A DNA stretch of 64,000 nt, from positions 1-64,000 of the forward strand of contig NZ_JAENWM010000009.1 of assembly GCF_016650035.1 (NCBI RefSeq). Direction: 5' to 3'. The notes under the pieces are model-generated. The model saw nothing but the letters and a program-made list of their open reading frames with translations. It was not told the origin of the DNA and ran no database searches. The DNA comes from Clostridium sp. (GTDB lineage: Bacteria; Bacillota; Clostridia; Clostridiales; Clostridiaceae). The position numbers and the translations under genes were made by a program. Each line of letters opens with the position of its first letter. Position 1 is the first letter of the stretch. Below are positions 28,078-36,336 of this stretch, piece by piece.

Positions 28078-28115
28078 AAAGGTACCACCTACGTGCCATG
28101 TAGGTAGTACCTTTA
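28078..28115 (+). terminator. Terminator of the YgeY paralogue
   Basis: Stem of about 14 pairs with one mismatch (28078-28092 and 28100-28114), 7-nt loop, ending in a short T-rich run. Confidence 0.75.
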
Positions 28116-28127
28116 TATACATATATA

Positions 28128-28171
28128 ACAAAAAATAAAAAAGCCATTAAATAGTCTCCTATTTAATGGCT
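28128..28171 (-). terminator. Terminator of the cold-shock gene
   Basis: Perfect 13-bp stem (28142-28154 and 28159-28171) with a 4-nt loop. On the minus strand it runs into a long T-rich tract (28128-28141). Confidence 0.9.
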
Positions 28172-28186
28172 AAATATTAGTTCAAA

Positions 28187-28384
28187 TTAAAGAACTGTAA
28201 TATTTTCAGCTTGAGGGCCTTTAGGTCCTTTTACTATATCAAAAGAAACTTTTTGTCCTTCATCAAGTGATTTGTAACCATCTGAATTTATTTGAGAGAA
28301 ATGTGCGAAAACATCTACTCCGTCTTCTCCTGTAATAAAACCAAATCCCTTTTCTCCATTAAACCATTTAACTGTACCGTTCAT
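28187..28384 (-). CDS. csp: Cold-shock domain RNA-binding protein
   Basis: Single cold-shock domain of 65 residues, the standard bacterial CspA/CspB size. RNP1 is KGFGFI and RNP2 is VFAHF; the opening MNGTVKWFN is typical. It binds single-stranded RNA or DNA and melts mRNA structure, usually in growth and at low temperature. Its 5' leader holds a 13-bp inverted repeat abutting the ribosome site, described separately. Confidence 0.96.
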   Translation of the reverse strand: MNGTVKWFNGEKGFGFITGEDGVDVFAHFSQINSDGYKSLDEGQKVSFDIVKGPKGPQAENITVL

Positions 28385-28392
28385 AATGTATA

Positions 28393-28447
28393 CCTCCGAA
28401 ATTTTATTTCTTAAATGCTTTGTAATAGTTCACTAAATAAAATTTCG
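28393..28447 (-). promoter_or_regulatory. Leader hairpin abutting the csp ribosome binding site
   Basis: Perfect 13-bp inverted repeat (28397-28409 and 28435-28447) with a 25-nt loop in the csp 5' leader. The stem ends on the last base of the GGAGG box (28393-28397). This could modulate ribosome access with temperature, as leaders of cold-shock genes are known to do; the mechanism here is inferred. Confidence 0.5.
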
Positions 28448-28738
28448 ATATTAAAATACTATATTTAAAAAGTACTAATTGAAATATATCTGTGCTGCAT
28501 TACTTACTATTCATTTAAGTCAATTCCTATACTATCATACTTGATTTCAAAAAGCAAGTTATATTAAATATAAAATTTTTATATGTGCTATGATATTACC
28601 TTTATTTAGGACAAATAATATTATATAACTTGTTGGTGATTAAATTTTTTAGAATTTTCAAACAACCTAGCTTTCATATGCTATACTGAATTATATAATT
28701 AACTATATTTATAAAAAAACATAAAAAGGAGACTTGAA
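28448..28738. other. Intergenic region between csp and aminotransferase
   Basis: With the csp leader this makes a 354-nt gene-free stretch. It is AT-rich, with no ORF of note. A TGCTATACT extended -10 (28679-28687) lies about 50 nt before the aminotransferase start. No clear -35 or operator was seen, and the csp promoter was not located with confidence. Confidence 0.5.
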
Positions 28739-29929
28739 ATGATATCTAACAAAATGAAAGAGTTAGTAGCTAATAGTTCTATAATAAGAGCTATGTTTGA
28801 GGAAGGTAAAAGATTATCTGAAATTTATGGAGAAGAAAATGTTTTTGATTACAGCTTGGGTAATCCCAATGTTGAACCGCCTGAAAATATTAAAAATGAA
28901 ATTAATAAAATATTAAATGAAACAGCTCCTAAACTTGTACATGGCTATATGAATAATTCTGGATATGAAGATGTTAGAGCAAAAATAGCACAATATTTAA
29001 ATAAAAAACATAATATAAACATCGACTTCAATAATATAGTTATGACCTGCGGAGCAGCTGGTGGATTGAATATATTGTTAAAAACATTGCTTAACTCAGA
29101 GGATGAAGTTATTGTTTTTTCACCTTTTTTTGGCGAATACAGAAACTATGTAAATAATTTTGATGGTAAGCTTGTAGTAGTTTCGACGGATATCGATACA
29201 TTTGAACCTGATATGCAAGTATTAAAAGAGAAAATAAATATCAAAACAAAAGCAATTATTATAAACTCGCCAAATAATCCAACAGGTATTGTTTATTCGG
29301 AAAAGGTCATACAAGATTTAGCAAAACTACTTTGTGAAAAAGAAAAGGAACTGGGTACAAGCATATATTTAATATCTGATGAACCATACAGAGAAATAGT
29401 TTATGACAATGCCGTCGTTCCATATATTTTAAAATACTATAAAAATTCATTTATTGGATATTCATATAGTAAATCATTATCACTACCTGGTGAGAGAATA
29501 GGATACGTAGTTGCAAATACAAATATGGATTCCTTTGAAGAGATAATGGCATCTTTAAATGTAGCTAATAGAATTTTAGGCTTTGTAAATGCACCATCAC
29601 TATTCCAACGGGTTATTGCAAATTGTCTAGAGGCTGAAGTTGATGTAAGTATATATAAAAATAACAGAGACCTTTTATATAATCATCTTACAGAAATAGG
29701 TTTTAAATGTGTAAAACCACAAGGGGCATTTTATTTATTTGTTAGAACACCAATAGCAGACGATAAAGAATTCTGCGATCAAGCAAAAGAGTTTAACTTA
29801 TTACTAGTACCGGGGTCAGCTTTTGGATGCCCAGGACATGCAAGGTTAGCTTACTGTATTTCTTACGAAAAAATACAAAATTCACTATCAGCTTTTGATA
29901 AATTAGCCCAGTTTTACGAAATTAAATAA
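28739..29929 (+). CDS. PLP-dependent class I/II aminotransferase
   Basis: Fold-type I aminotransferase of 396 residues. It carries NSPNNPTG near residue 179, SDEPYRE near 217 and SYSKSLSLPGERIGY near 242, with the Lys of the last motif binding PLP. Family members act on aspartate, aromatic or other amino acids; the donor cannot be named. Transcribed alone, with AAGGAG before the start and a hairpin terminator after. Confidence 0.88.
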   Translation: MISNKMKELVANSSIIRAMFEEGKRLSEIYGEENVFDYSLGNPNVEPPENIKNEINKILNETAPKLVHGYMNNSGYEDVRAKIAQYLNKKHNINIDFNNIVMTCGAAGGLNILLKTLLNSEDEVIVFSPFFGEYRNYVNNFDGKLVVVSTDIDTFEPDMQVLKEKINIKTKAIIINSPNNPTGIVYSEKVIQDLAKLLCEKEKELGTSIYLISDEPYREIVYDNAVVPYILKYYKNSFIGYSYSKSLSLPGERIGYVVANTNMDSFEEIMASLNVANRILGFVNAPSLFQRVIANCLEAEVDVSIYKNNRDLLYNHLTEIGFKCVKPQGAFYLFVRTPIADDKEFCDQAKEFNLLLVPGSAFGCPGHARLAYCISYEKIQNSLSAFDKLAQFYEIK

Positions 29930-29955
29930 TATTGTGATAAAATTAAGATAAAAAA

Positions 29956-29990
29956 TTAAAGGAAGCCATTGAGGCTTCCTTTAATATATA
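29956..29990 (+). terminator. Terminator of the aminotransferase gene
   Basis: Perfect 12-bp stem (29956-29967 and 29973-29984) with a 5-nt loop and T-rich 3' side. Confidence 0.8.
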
Positions 29991-30037
29991 TAAAATTGAG
30001 TCCTAAAAGTATTTGCATTAAAGTATAGGATGTTCTA

Positions 30038-30922
30038 TTAGTTTTTGTTATTTAAATTTGGATTAACATGTACCATGCAATGTTTAATTCTATTATCTGA
30101 ATTTTCTATAGTACTATGAACACTCTCCGCAATTTCATGACCTTCATAAACGGATAAATCGCTATTAACACATATTTCTACATCTACATATAATCTATTA
30201 GCACTAACTCTAGTCTTTAGCTCATCTATACTTATAACGCCATTTATATTTTCAATTTTATTTTTTATGTTATTAATAGTGTTTTTATCAGCGCAGTGAT
30301 CAACTAATTGATCAATAGCTTGCTTATAAATATTTACCGCTACTTTGGTTATTAAAATACATATAACCAGTGATGCAATTGGATCTAATATTGGATAGCC
30401 CATTCTAGCTCCTGCAATTCCAACTAATGTTCCAATCGATGAAAATGCATCGGATCTATGATGCCAAGCATCTGCCATAAGGGCGGAGCTTTCAATTTTT
30501 TTAGCGCCATTGACTGTATATCTATACATCCATTCTTTAACGATTATAGAAAGTATAGCTGCATACATAGCAATCTTTTGCGGAATTACAGTTGTTCCAT
30601 TAATAATAACCTTAATACCGTTGTAACCAATTAGTAGTGCTGTAATTAACAATATGCTTGCCAGTATCTTAGCCATAATAGGCTCCATTTTTTCATGACC
30701 ATATGGATGGTCTTCATCAGCAGGCTGTTTGGCTAATTTTAATCCAAGCATTACAGCAAGTGTACTTAGTACATCAGAAAGTGAATGTACACCATCAGCA
30801 ATCATAGCTCCACTTCTGCCTATAATGCCTGCAAACAATTTAATTGCTGATAACAAAATATTGAAAGTTATTGTTATCTTAGATATTTTGATCCCAATAC
30901 TAAATCTTTCTTCACTGTCCAA
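30038..30922 (-). CDS. Cation diffusion facilitator family efflux protein
   Basis: Membrane transporter of 294 residues with about six helices followed by a cytoplasmic domain. Metal-site helices carry DGVHSLSD near residue 43 and DAWHHRSD near 147, giving Asp/His ligands of the zinc/iron/manganese CDF group. It exports divalent metal by proton exchange in known members. The ion is not identifiable by sequence alone. Divergent from msrB across a region with a palindrome. Confidence 0.9.
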   Translation of the reverse strand: MDSEERFSIGIKISKITITFNILLSAIKLFAGIIGRSGAMIADGVHSLSDVLSTLAVMLGLKLAKQPADEDHPYGHEKMEPIMAKILASILLITALLIGYNGIKVIINGTTVIPQKIAMYAAILSIIVKEWMYRYTVNGAKKIESSALMADAWHHRSDAFSSIGTLVGIAGARMGYPILDPIASLVICILITKVAVNIYKQAIDQLVDHCADKNTINNIKNKIENINGVISIDELKTRVSANRLYVDVEICVNSDLSVYEGHEIAESVHSTIENSDNRIKHCMVHVNPNLNNKN

Positions 30923-31231
30923 TTAACACACCTCGTTTTTAATTGATAATAGATTTTACGAACTATACCACTAGTATATGCAGATACAGTAAGATTTGCA
31001 ACACTTTTTTGTGACGAAATATATTATCAATTGATAATAATATCCACTATATTTTGGGAGTGATTATTATCCAGGAGTATGGGAACACATAACATATACA
31101 TTAAATTAATTCCTTGAAAAGTAATTACAGTACAGCATATGGTATGCCGTGAGATTCTGTTATTTGAATTTTGTATTTAGATAGTGATATAATTAAATAA
31201 CAATAAAGGTTTATCTAATTTTCTTAAAGAG
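30923..31231. other. Divergent regulatory region between CDF gene and msrB
   Basis: A 309-nt gene-free stretch. It contains the perfect 16-bp palindrome ATTATCAATTGATAAT at 31023-31038 and a second AATTGATAAT at 30941-30950. The palindrome resembles, but does not match, Fur/PerR-type boxes. A good promoter for msrB is listed separately. No other gene was seen. Confidence 0.45.
31164..31193 (+). promoter_or_regulatory. Putative promoter of msrB
   Basis: TTGAAT (31164-31169), 18-nt spacer and TATAAT (31188-31193) preceded by TGA, giving an extended -10. Confidence 0.65.
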
Positions 31232-31693
31232 GTGACTAACATAGATATTAAAAAATATCCTAGACCTAGTAATGAAGAGCTAAAAGATAAGTTGACAGAT
31301 AATCAATATAAGGTGGCTGTGGAGGATAATACTGAAAGAGCTTTTTCCAATGAGTACTTTGATAATCACGAAGATGGTTTATATGTAGATATAGTGACAG
31401 GTGAACCATTATTTTTTTCGAAAGACAAATATGATTCAGGATGCGGATGGCCCAGTTTTACCAAGCCTATTGTACCTGAAGTAGTTGAATTAAAACAGGA
31501 TAAGAAATTTAATATGATTAGAACTGAGGTTAGAAGCAGAAGTGGAAATATACATTTAGGTCATGTATTTGATGATGGTCCTAAAGATAAGGGCGGAAAT
31601 AGGTACTGTATTAATAGTGCTGCTATAAAATTTATACCTATGAACAAAATGGAGGAAAAGGGGTATGGATATCTTCTAAGTTCATTAGAATAA
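31232..31693 (+). CDS. msrB: Methionine-R-sulfoxide reductase MsrB
   Basis: Repair enzyme of about 150 residues that reduces methionine-R-sulfoxide in proteins. Motifs are [10 protein letters not shown] near residue 69, [17 protein letters not shown] near 101, and the catalytic Cys in [11 protein letters not shown] near 131. The start is unusual. The in-frame GTG at 31232 is fused to its own GAGG, leaving no spacer, while the position best spaced from AAAGAGGTG (31241) is ATA. Either GTG is used poorly or an ancestral ATG became ATA. A standalone MsrB with no MsrA domain. Confidence 0.92.
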   Translation: MTNIDIKKYPRPSNEELKDKLTDNQYKVAVEDNTERAFSNEYFDNHEDGLYVDIVTGEPLFFSKDKYDSGCGWPSFTKPIVPEVVELKQDKKFNMIRTEVRSRSGNIHLGHVFDDGPKDKGGNRYCINSAAIKFIPMNKMEEKGYGYLLSSLE

Positions 31694-31777
31694 TAATTTT
31701 CATAATCTCAATAAAACAATCAATTTTGTGATATAATTGTAGTAATAAGATTTTTTATTTAAGAGGAGGAATTTTTA

Positions 31778-33091
31778 ATGAATTCAGACCCTGACCCCGC
31801 GCTTAATAATATAATGGCGCAATTTATACTAATTGGTATTTTAACATTGATAAATGCATTCTTTGCATCATCGGAAATGGCAATAGTATCATTAAACAAA
31901 AATAAAATTAAATGTCTTGCTGAAGAGGGTAATAAAAAAGCAAAGCTTTTAGTGAGATTTATTGAAGAACCAGCAAAATATTTATCGACTATTCAAATTG
32001 GAATTACGATTACTGTTTTTTTAGCTAGTGCATCTGCAGCTACTGGTATATCTAGTAATTTTGCAAGGTACTTAAATAATTTGGAAGTGCCTTTTAGTGA
32101 ACAAATTGCTTTAGCTAGCATAACTATTGGAATAACATATATAATGATTGTGTTTGGTGAATGGTTTCCAAAGCTCATAGCGCAGCAAAAATCAGAAACT
32201 ATTGCAATGTTTTCAGTAGTACCTATTTTTTATATATCTAAACTGATTTTTCCTTTTGTATGGGTACTTTCAAAGTCTACTAATGTTTTAGTTAAGATTA
32301 CTGGTCTTAACATAAAAAAAACAGAGGAAAAACTATCAAAAGAAGAAATGAAATCACTTATAGCAGTGGGTCAAGAACATGGATCTATAAACGAAACTGC
32401 AAAAAAGATGATAAATAATATTATCGAATTTGATGACAAATCAGCTGAAGAAGTTATGACTCCAAGAACTGAAGTGTTTTTGATTGATATAAATGATCCT
32501 GTTACACAGTTTTTAGACGATCTATTAGAGCAAAATTATTCTAGAGTGCCAGTATATGACGGTGATGTTGATAATATCATAGGAATACTTCACATGAAAG
32601 ACTTTATAATAGAGGCTCGCACAAATGGTTTTGAAAATGTAAACATTAAGAGTATATTACATGCTCCTTACTTTGTTAATGAAAGTAAAAATATAGATGA
32701 ATTATTTATGGAATTAAAAAGAGCTAAAAATCATATGGCTGTACTTATAGATGAATATGGAGGATTTTCAGGGGTAGTTACTACTAAAGATCTTATAGAA
32801 GAAGTTATGGGGAATTTTGAAGATGAATATGATTATGACGAACCTGATATAAAAAAAGTTGATAACAATACTTATATAGTGAATGGATTGTTATCAATAG
32901 ACGAATTAAATGATAATTTACACTTGAAGTTAGTGTCAGAAAATTACAATACAATAGGAGGTTTTCTAGTTAGTCTACTGGGATGTATTCCAAAGAAGAA
33001 TGAAAACAAAACTATTGAATATGGTAATGTAATATTTAAAATAGAAGAAGTCAGAGAAAGAAGAATAGGGAAAATTAAAATATGCATATAA
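31778..33091 (+). CDS. CNNM/CorC-type membrane protein (DUF21-CBS-CorC_HlyC)
   Basis: Protein of 437 residues. The DUF21 membrane domain (NAFFASSEMAIVSLNKNKIK near 24) covers roughly 10-200, two CBS motifs follow (MTPRTEVFLIDIND and HAPYFVNESKNIDEL), and a C-terminal CorC/HlyC transporter-associated domain ends the chain. Family members are linked to magnesium homeostasis, often efflux, though many carry the old hemolysin name. Cytosolic CBS domains probably sense adenine nucleotides. AGGAGG precedes the start. Confidence 0.9.
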   Translation: MNSDPDPALNNIMAQFILIGILTLINAFFASSEMAIVSLNKNKIKCLAEEGNKKAKLLVRFIEEPAKYLSTIQIGITITVFLASASAATGISSNFARYLNNLEVPFSEQIALASITIGITYIMIVFGEWFPKLIAQQKSETIAMFSVVPIFYISKLIFPFVWVLSKSTNVLVKITGLNIKKTEEKLSKEEMKSLIAVGQEHGSINETAKKMINNIIEFDDKSAEEVMTPRTEVFLIDINDPVTQFLDDLLEQNYSRVPVYDGDVDNIIGILHMKDFIIEARTNGFENVNIKSILHAPYFVNESKNIDELFMELKRAKNHMAVLIDEYGGFSGVVTTKDLIEEVMGNFEDEYDYDEPDIKKVDNNTYIVNGLLSIDELNDNLHLKLVSENYNTIGGFLVSLLGCIPKKNENKTIEYGNVIFKIEEVRERRIGKIKICI

Positions 33092-33128
33092 ATGATGCTC
33101 TACTTTTTAAAAGTAGAGCATCATTTAT
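33090..33128. terminator. Terminator of the CNNM/CorC gene
   Basis: Near-perfect inverted repeat of about 17-18 bp centred at 33108, beginning at the stop codon and ending in a T-rich run. It may also serve the opposing thioesterase gene. Confidence 0.85.
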
Positions 33129-33173
33129 ATGTACTTGCTATGTTTGAAAAAGTCTTAGTTGTAACGAAAGATT

Positions 33174-33557
33174 TTAACGGACTATTTTTTTTATGAATTT
33201 TTCAGCTTCCACTATGTACCTTTTATGAATTCCTTCACCTATTTTGCCCATGTCATCATAGGCTTCTACCTTAAAGATTAATTTATTACCTTCTACCTTT
33301 TCGAGTAAAGCTTCAGCTCTAACCTTAACGCCGACAGGTGTTGCCCTTATGTGTTTAACATTAATCTCTATACCAACTGTTGTAAAACCATCAGGAAGCT
33401 CTTGCTTTACACAATTCATTGCTGCATTCTCCATAAGAGCTGTCATTGCTGGAGTAGCATAAACATCTAGATCTCCAGATCCATAAGAAATTGCTGTATC
33501 ACTGCTGGATACAGTTAGCTCAGCAAATTTTAAGTTTTTATTAAAATTAAATTCCAT
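33174..33557 (-). CDS. Hot-dog fold thioesterase (FlK-like)
   Basis: Small protein of 127 residues resembling the fluoroacetyl-CoA-thioesterase-like (FlK) hot-dog family. The putative catalytic set is Thr in YATPAMT, Glu in LMENAA and His in VKHIRATPVG, all present. Such proteins hydrolyse acyl-CoA or bind small thioesters; fluoroacetyl-CoA is not implied. The ATG has GGAG 8 nt upstream, preferred over the GTG three codons earlier. Confidence 0.83.
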   Translation of the reverse strand: MEFNFNKNLKFAELTVSSSDTAISYGSGDLDVYATPAMTALMENAAMNCVKQELPDGFTTVGIEINVKHIRATPVGVKVRAEALLEKVEGNKLIFKVEAYDDMGKIGEGIHKRYIVEAEKFIKKIVR

Positions 33558-33724
33558 TTTGATCACTCCACTCTAGTAATTATTATTATTATTATTTAGC
33601 TATACAAATAACTTATTGTACTATACTAACACCATTGTGAAAGTATATCAAATAAAATTTGATTACTTCATTTTGTACTCCACAGGGATTTTAACATGCA
33701 GTTTCAATACACCGATTGAAATCT

Positions 33725-33768
33725 AAAGCCACATTATGGATTAATCCATAATGTGGCTTTTATTTATT
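33725..33768 (+). terminator. Orphan terminator upstream of the vanY-like gene
   Basis: Perfect 16-bp stem (33725-33740 and 33745-33760) with a TTAA loop, followed by a T-rich tract on the plus strand. No plus-strand gene precedes it: the nearest upstream gene is on the minus strand and starts at 33557. It may end a small RNA or act as a leader attenuator. Confidence 0.8.
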
Positions 33769-33835
33769 GTATATTATTATATTTTTTGGGCAGAAATATT
33801 AGACGAAAGACAATTTTAAAAAGGAGCAGTGGGGC

Positions 33836-34555
33836 ATGAAAAATAATAAATTTTGTATTTTTGTTTTAATAATGCTGAGCAGTACACTAGGTGTTAAACA
33901 GGTTGATTCTGCTATCATTAATAATACTCCAAAAACAAATATTGAGGAAATAGATAATAAAATGGAAGAGGTTTATACGTTTAGCTCTGACATAGTACTA
34001 GTGAATAAAGAAAATGGGCTAGAAAAAGACAATTACATAAAAGAATTTCAAATCCCAAATGTTGAGTTTATATCTAATGGAGATCCAAATGTTAGGAAAA
34101 TGGAAAAAAATGCAGCAGTAGCACTAGAGTATCTTTTTAATGCTGCTAAAAATGATAATATAACATTACTTGGAGTATCAGGATATAGGGATTATTCTTA
34201 CCAAGAAAAACTTTACAATGATAAAGTGGATAGAAGTGGGAAAGAGGAAGCAGACAAATATGTTGCACAAGCAGGAGAAAGTGAACATCAAACGGGGCTC
34301 GCTATGGATTTACTCTCAGATGAATATACAACTTTAGATGAAGGGTTTAAAAATACGAAAGCTTATAAATGGATTATTGAGAATTGCTATAAATATGGAT
34401 TTATACTTAGATATCCAGAAGGAAAAGAACAAATTACTGGATATGATTACGAACCTTGGCATATTAGATATGTTGGAGGTAAGGTGGCTAAGGAGATTGT
34501 GCACAGAGGTATTACATTAGAAGAATATTTAAATATAAGTATTGCTAACAGATAA
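33836..34555 (+). CDS. VanY-type D-alanyl-D-alanine carboxypeptidase
   Basis: Exported zinc peptidase of 239 residues. A signal peptide covers about residues 1-26. The M15B domain carries SGYRDYSYQEKLY near residue 121, SEHQTGLAMDL near 150 (two zinc ligands) and EPWHIRYVG near 206 (catalytic Glu and third ligand). It trims terminal D-Ala from peptidoglycan stem peptides. Nothing nearby suggests a vancomycin-resistance cluster, so a housekeeping wall role is likely. Confidence 0.9.
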   Translation: MKNNKFCIFVLIMLSSTLGVKQVDSAIINNTPKTNIEEIDNKMEEVYTFSSDIVLVNKENGLEKDNYIKEFQIPNVEFISNGDPNVRKMEKNAAVALEYLFNAAKNDNITLLGVSGYRDYSYQEKLYNDKVDRSGKEEADKYVAQAGESEHQTGLAMDLLSDEYTTLDEGFKNTKAYKWIIENCYKYGFILRYPEGKEQITGYDYEPWHIRYVGGKVAKEIVHRGITLEEYLNISIANR

Positions 34556-34688
34556 AGATAAGTAGAACTTTATTATGGACAGTGAAGAAACTGCTAATAT
34601 ATTTTAGTGGTTTTATTTATTATTATAATAAATTCTAGTTTTGATGAATATCATAGTAATGAAATTATAAGAGAGGATTGATGATTTT

Positions 34689-35285
34689 ATGAGTTTTAAT
34701 TTAAATAAACCCAAAGTGCGAGTTATGATTACTCTAGCTCTGATAGCTTTAGTAGTTTCTTTAGTAGTAACTGTTAAATTTATAAATAATAACGTAGTAG
34801 CTAATAAGATTAGTGAAAATATTGATCCCTCAAATAAAGTAGACAGTGGATTCGTTGGAATCCAAGTTATGGTTAAGCCAACTCAAATAGTTAAATCAAA
34901 ACAAATAGGTTATATATCTAAGGTATATGAAGAAGATGGCAAGAGATATTTGAGATTTGATGATGTAAAATTTCTAATGGGGAATGAAGCAATTGAAGCA
35001 GCTAAAAAAGATGGGGCTGCCGAATATGAAAATGGCGAATACTTTGTATATGATGATTACTATATTGTTAATAGCAGTGAAAAGACGAAAAACTATATTA
35101 TAGATGATAAGGCCTCACTAAATCTTTTAGGATGTTGGATAGACCCATATAATGGTGATGGTAATAATCATTCTGTTTCTTATAATAACTTTAAAAATGT
35201 TTCTAGTGTGAATGAACATATGTTATGTTATATCTATGCTGAAAATGATGTAGTTGTAAAAGTAGAAGGGCAATATACACCTTAA
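34689..35285 (+). CDS. Hypothetical protein with N-terminal membrane anchor
   Basis: Not recognised beyond a faint likeness to clostridial/bacillar hypothetical lipoproteins. The 198-residue chain has one hydrophobic segment at about 12-32 (ITLALIALVVSLVVTVKFI) followed by an outside domain rich in Tyr, Asp and Asn. The segment YEEDGKRYLRFDDVKFLMGNEAIEAA suggests a small beta-rich domain. Ribosome site GAGAGG upstream. It lies between two cell-envelope-type genes with its own spacing, so probably separately transcribed. Confidence 0.7.
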   Translation: MSFNLNKPKVRVMITLALIALVVSLVVTVKFINNNVVANKISENIDPSNKVDSGFVGIQVMVKPTQIVKSKQIGYISKVYEEDGKRYLRFDDVKFLMGNEAIEAAKKDGAAEYENGEYFVYDDYYIVNSSEKTKNYIIDDKASLNLLGCWIDPYNGDGNNHSVSYNNFKNVSSVNEHMLCYIYAENDVVVKVEGQYTP

Positions 35286-35495
35286 GATGTATAAAAGATA
35301 GTAAGCTATTATTTTTTAAAGTGAAAATTCATGTATTTGCGTTGAGCTTTAAGGTTCAAAGATTGTATTTATGCTATAATATATATTATACTGCTATGAT
35401 ATAATTAACTACAAAATACTACTTAAATATACAAAGAAAAGTAAATTGACTCACTCTTCTTTGAAATTTTATGGGATTAAATGGGGGAGTATAAT

Positions 35496-36149
35496 ATGGA
35501 AGATAATAAAATAAAAACAAAAGTTTTAAGGCCTAAATTTGATAGCGATTTAGATATAATAGACATTTCAAAAGAAAATATTGAGGATGAAAGTATTTTT
35601 TCTTTTGGAGCAATTAGTGATTGTTCTTTAGAAAACCATGAAGCAGACAGAGTTACTTTTAAACAAGTAATATTTAAAAATGTTATTTTTAATAAGATAA
35701 AATTCAGACGCATAGAAATGATGGATGTGAGATTTGAAAATTGTGACTTATCAAATGTAGATTTTAATGAGGCTTCATTACATAAAGTAGAATTTGTGAA
35801 TTGTAAAATCATTGGTATTAATTTAAATGAAGGCACGTTTAGAAATGTAATATTTGAGAATTGCAATGGTGAATTTGCTTTTTTTAGTTATTCTAATTCT
35901 AAGGAAGTTGCATTTCTTGGATGTCAATTACGTTCTTCAGATTTTCAAAATTCGAAATTTTTAAAAGTTGAATTTAAGGAGTCTAATCTTATCCAGGCCC
36001 AAATGAATTTTACAAGCCTTAAAGGAATAGATTTTACTAGTTGTGAGATTGAAGGAATTGGAGTAAATATTGCTGACGTTAAGGGTGCACGAGTTACTAC
36101 TATGCAAGCAGTTTCTCTTTCTTCCATACTAGGTCTTATTATTAAATGA
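35496..36149 (+). CDS. Pentapeptide-repeat protein
   Basis: Protein of 217 residues with a pentapeptide-repeat core between about 50 and 195 (runs such as VIFKNVIFNKIKFRRIE, DVRFENCDLSNVDFNEA, SDFQNSKFLKVEFKESNL, QAQMNFTSLKGIDFTSC), which folds as a right-handed quadrilateral helix. Members include gyrase-protecting proteins, but most have unknown roles. ATG at 35496 lies 6 nt after GGGGGAG and is preferred over the ATG at 35481. Strong terminator downstream. Confidence 0.9.
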   Translation: MEDNKIKTKVLRPKFDSDLDIIDISKENIEDESIFSFGAISDCSLENHEADRVTFKQVIFKNVIFNKIKFRRIEMMDVRFENCDLSNVDFNEASLHKVEFVNCKIIGINLNEGTFRNVIFENCNGEFAFFSYSNSKEVAFLGCQLRSSDFQNSKFLKVEFKESNLIQAQMNFTSLKGIDFTSCEIEGIGVNIADVKGARVTTMQAVSLSSILGLIIK

Positions 36150-36171
36150 AACTAATTTTATAAATAATTAC

Positions 36172-36226
36172 TAATAAGGCTGCAATCCTTTAATTTTAGA
36201 GGATTGCAGCCTTATTATACTTTTTA
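36172..36226 (+). terminator. Terminator of the pentapeptide-repeat gene
   Basis: Perfect inverted repeat of about 18 bp (36172-36189 and 36199-36216) with a T-rich tail including TTTTT. Confidence 0.9.
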
Positions 36227-36336
36227 ATATTATTTAGAATCGTAAATCTCTTTCAATAGCTGCATTATATTTAGAAAAATTAATGAATAAAAATATAAAT
36301 TTAATAATAAGATTTATATATAAAGGGATGATTTTA

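Noticed and set aside
31055-31100. GTG mini-ORF after GGGAG in the msrB upstream region
   Set aside because: Only ten codons, poor spacing and upstream of the predicted promoter of msrB.
31778-33091. Hemolysin annotation for the CBS-domain protein
   Set aside because: The name is historical; the DUF21-CBS-CorC layout indicates a metal-homeostasis membrane protein.
33836-34555. Possible vancomycin-resistance gene (VanY-like)
   Set aside because: No vanH, vanA-type ligase, vanX or vanRS genes nearby; a general wall carboxypeptidase is more likely.
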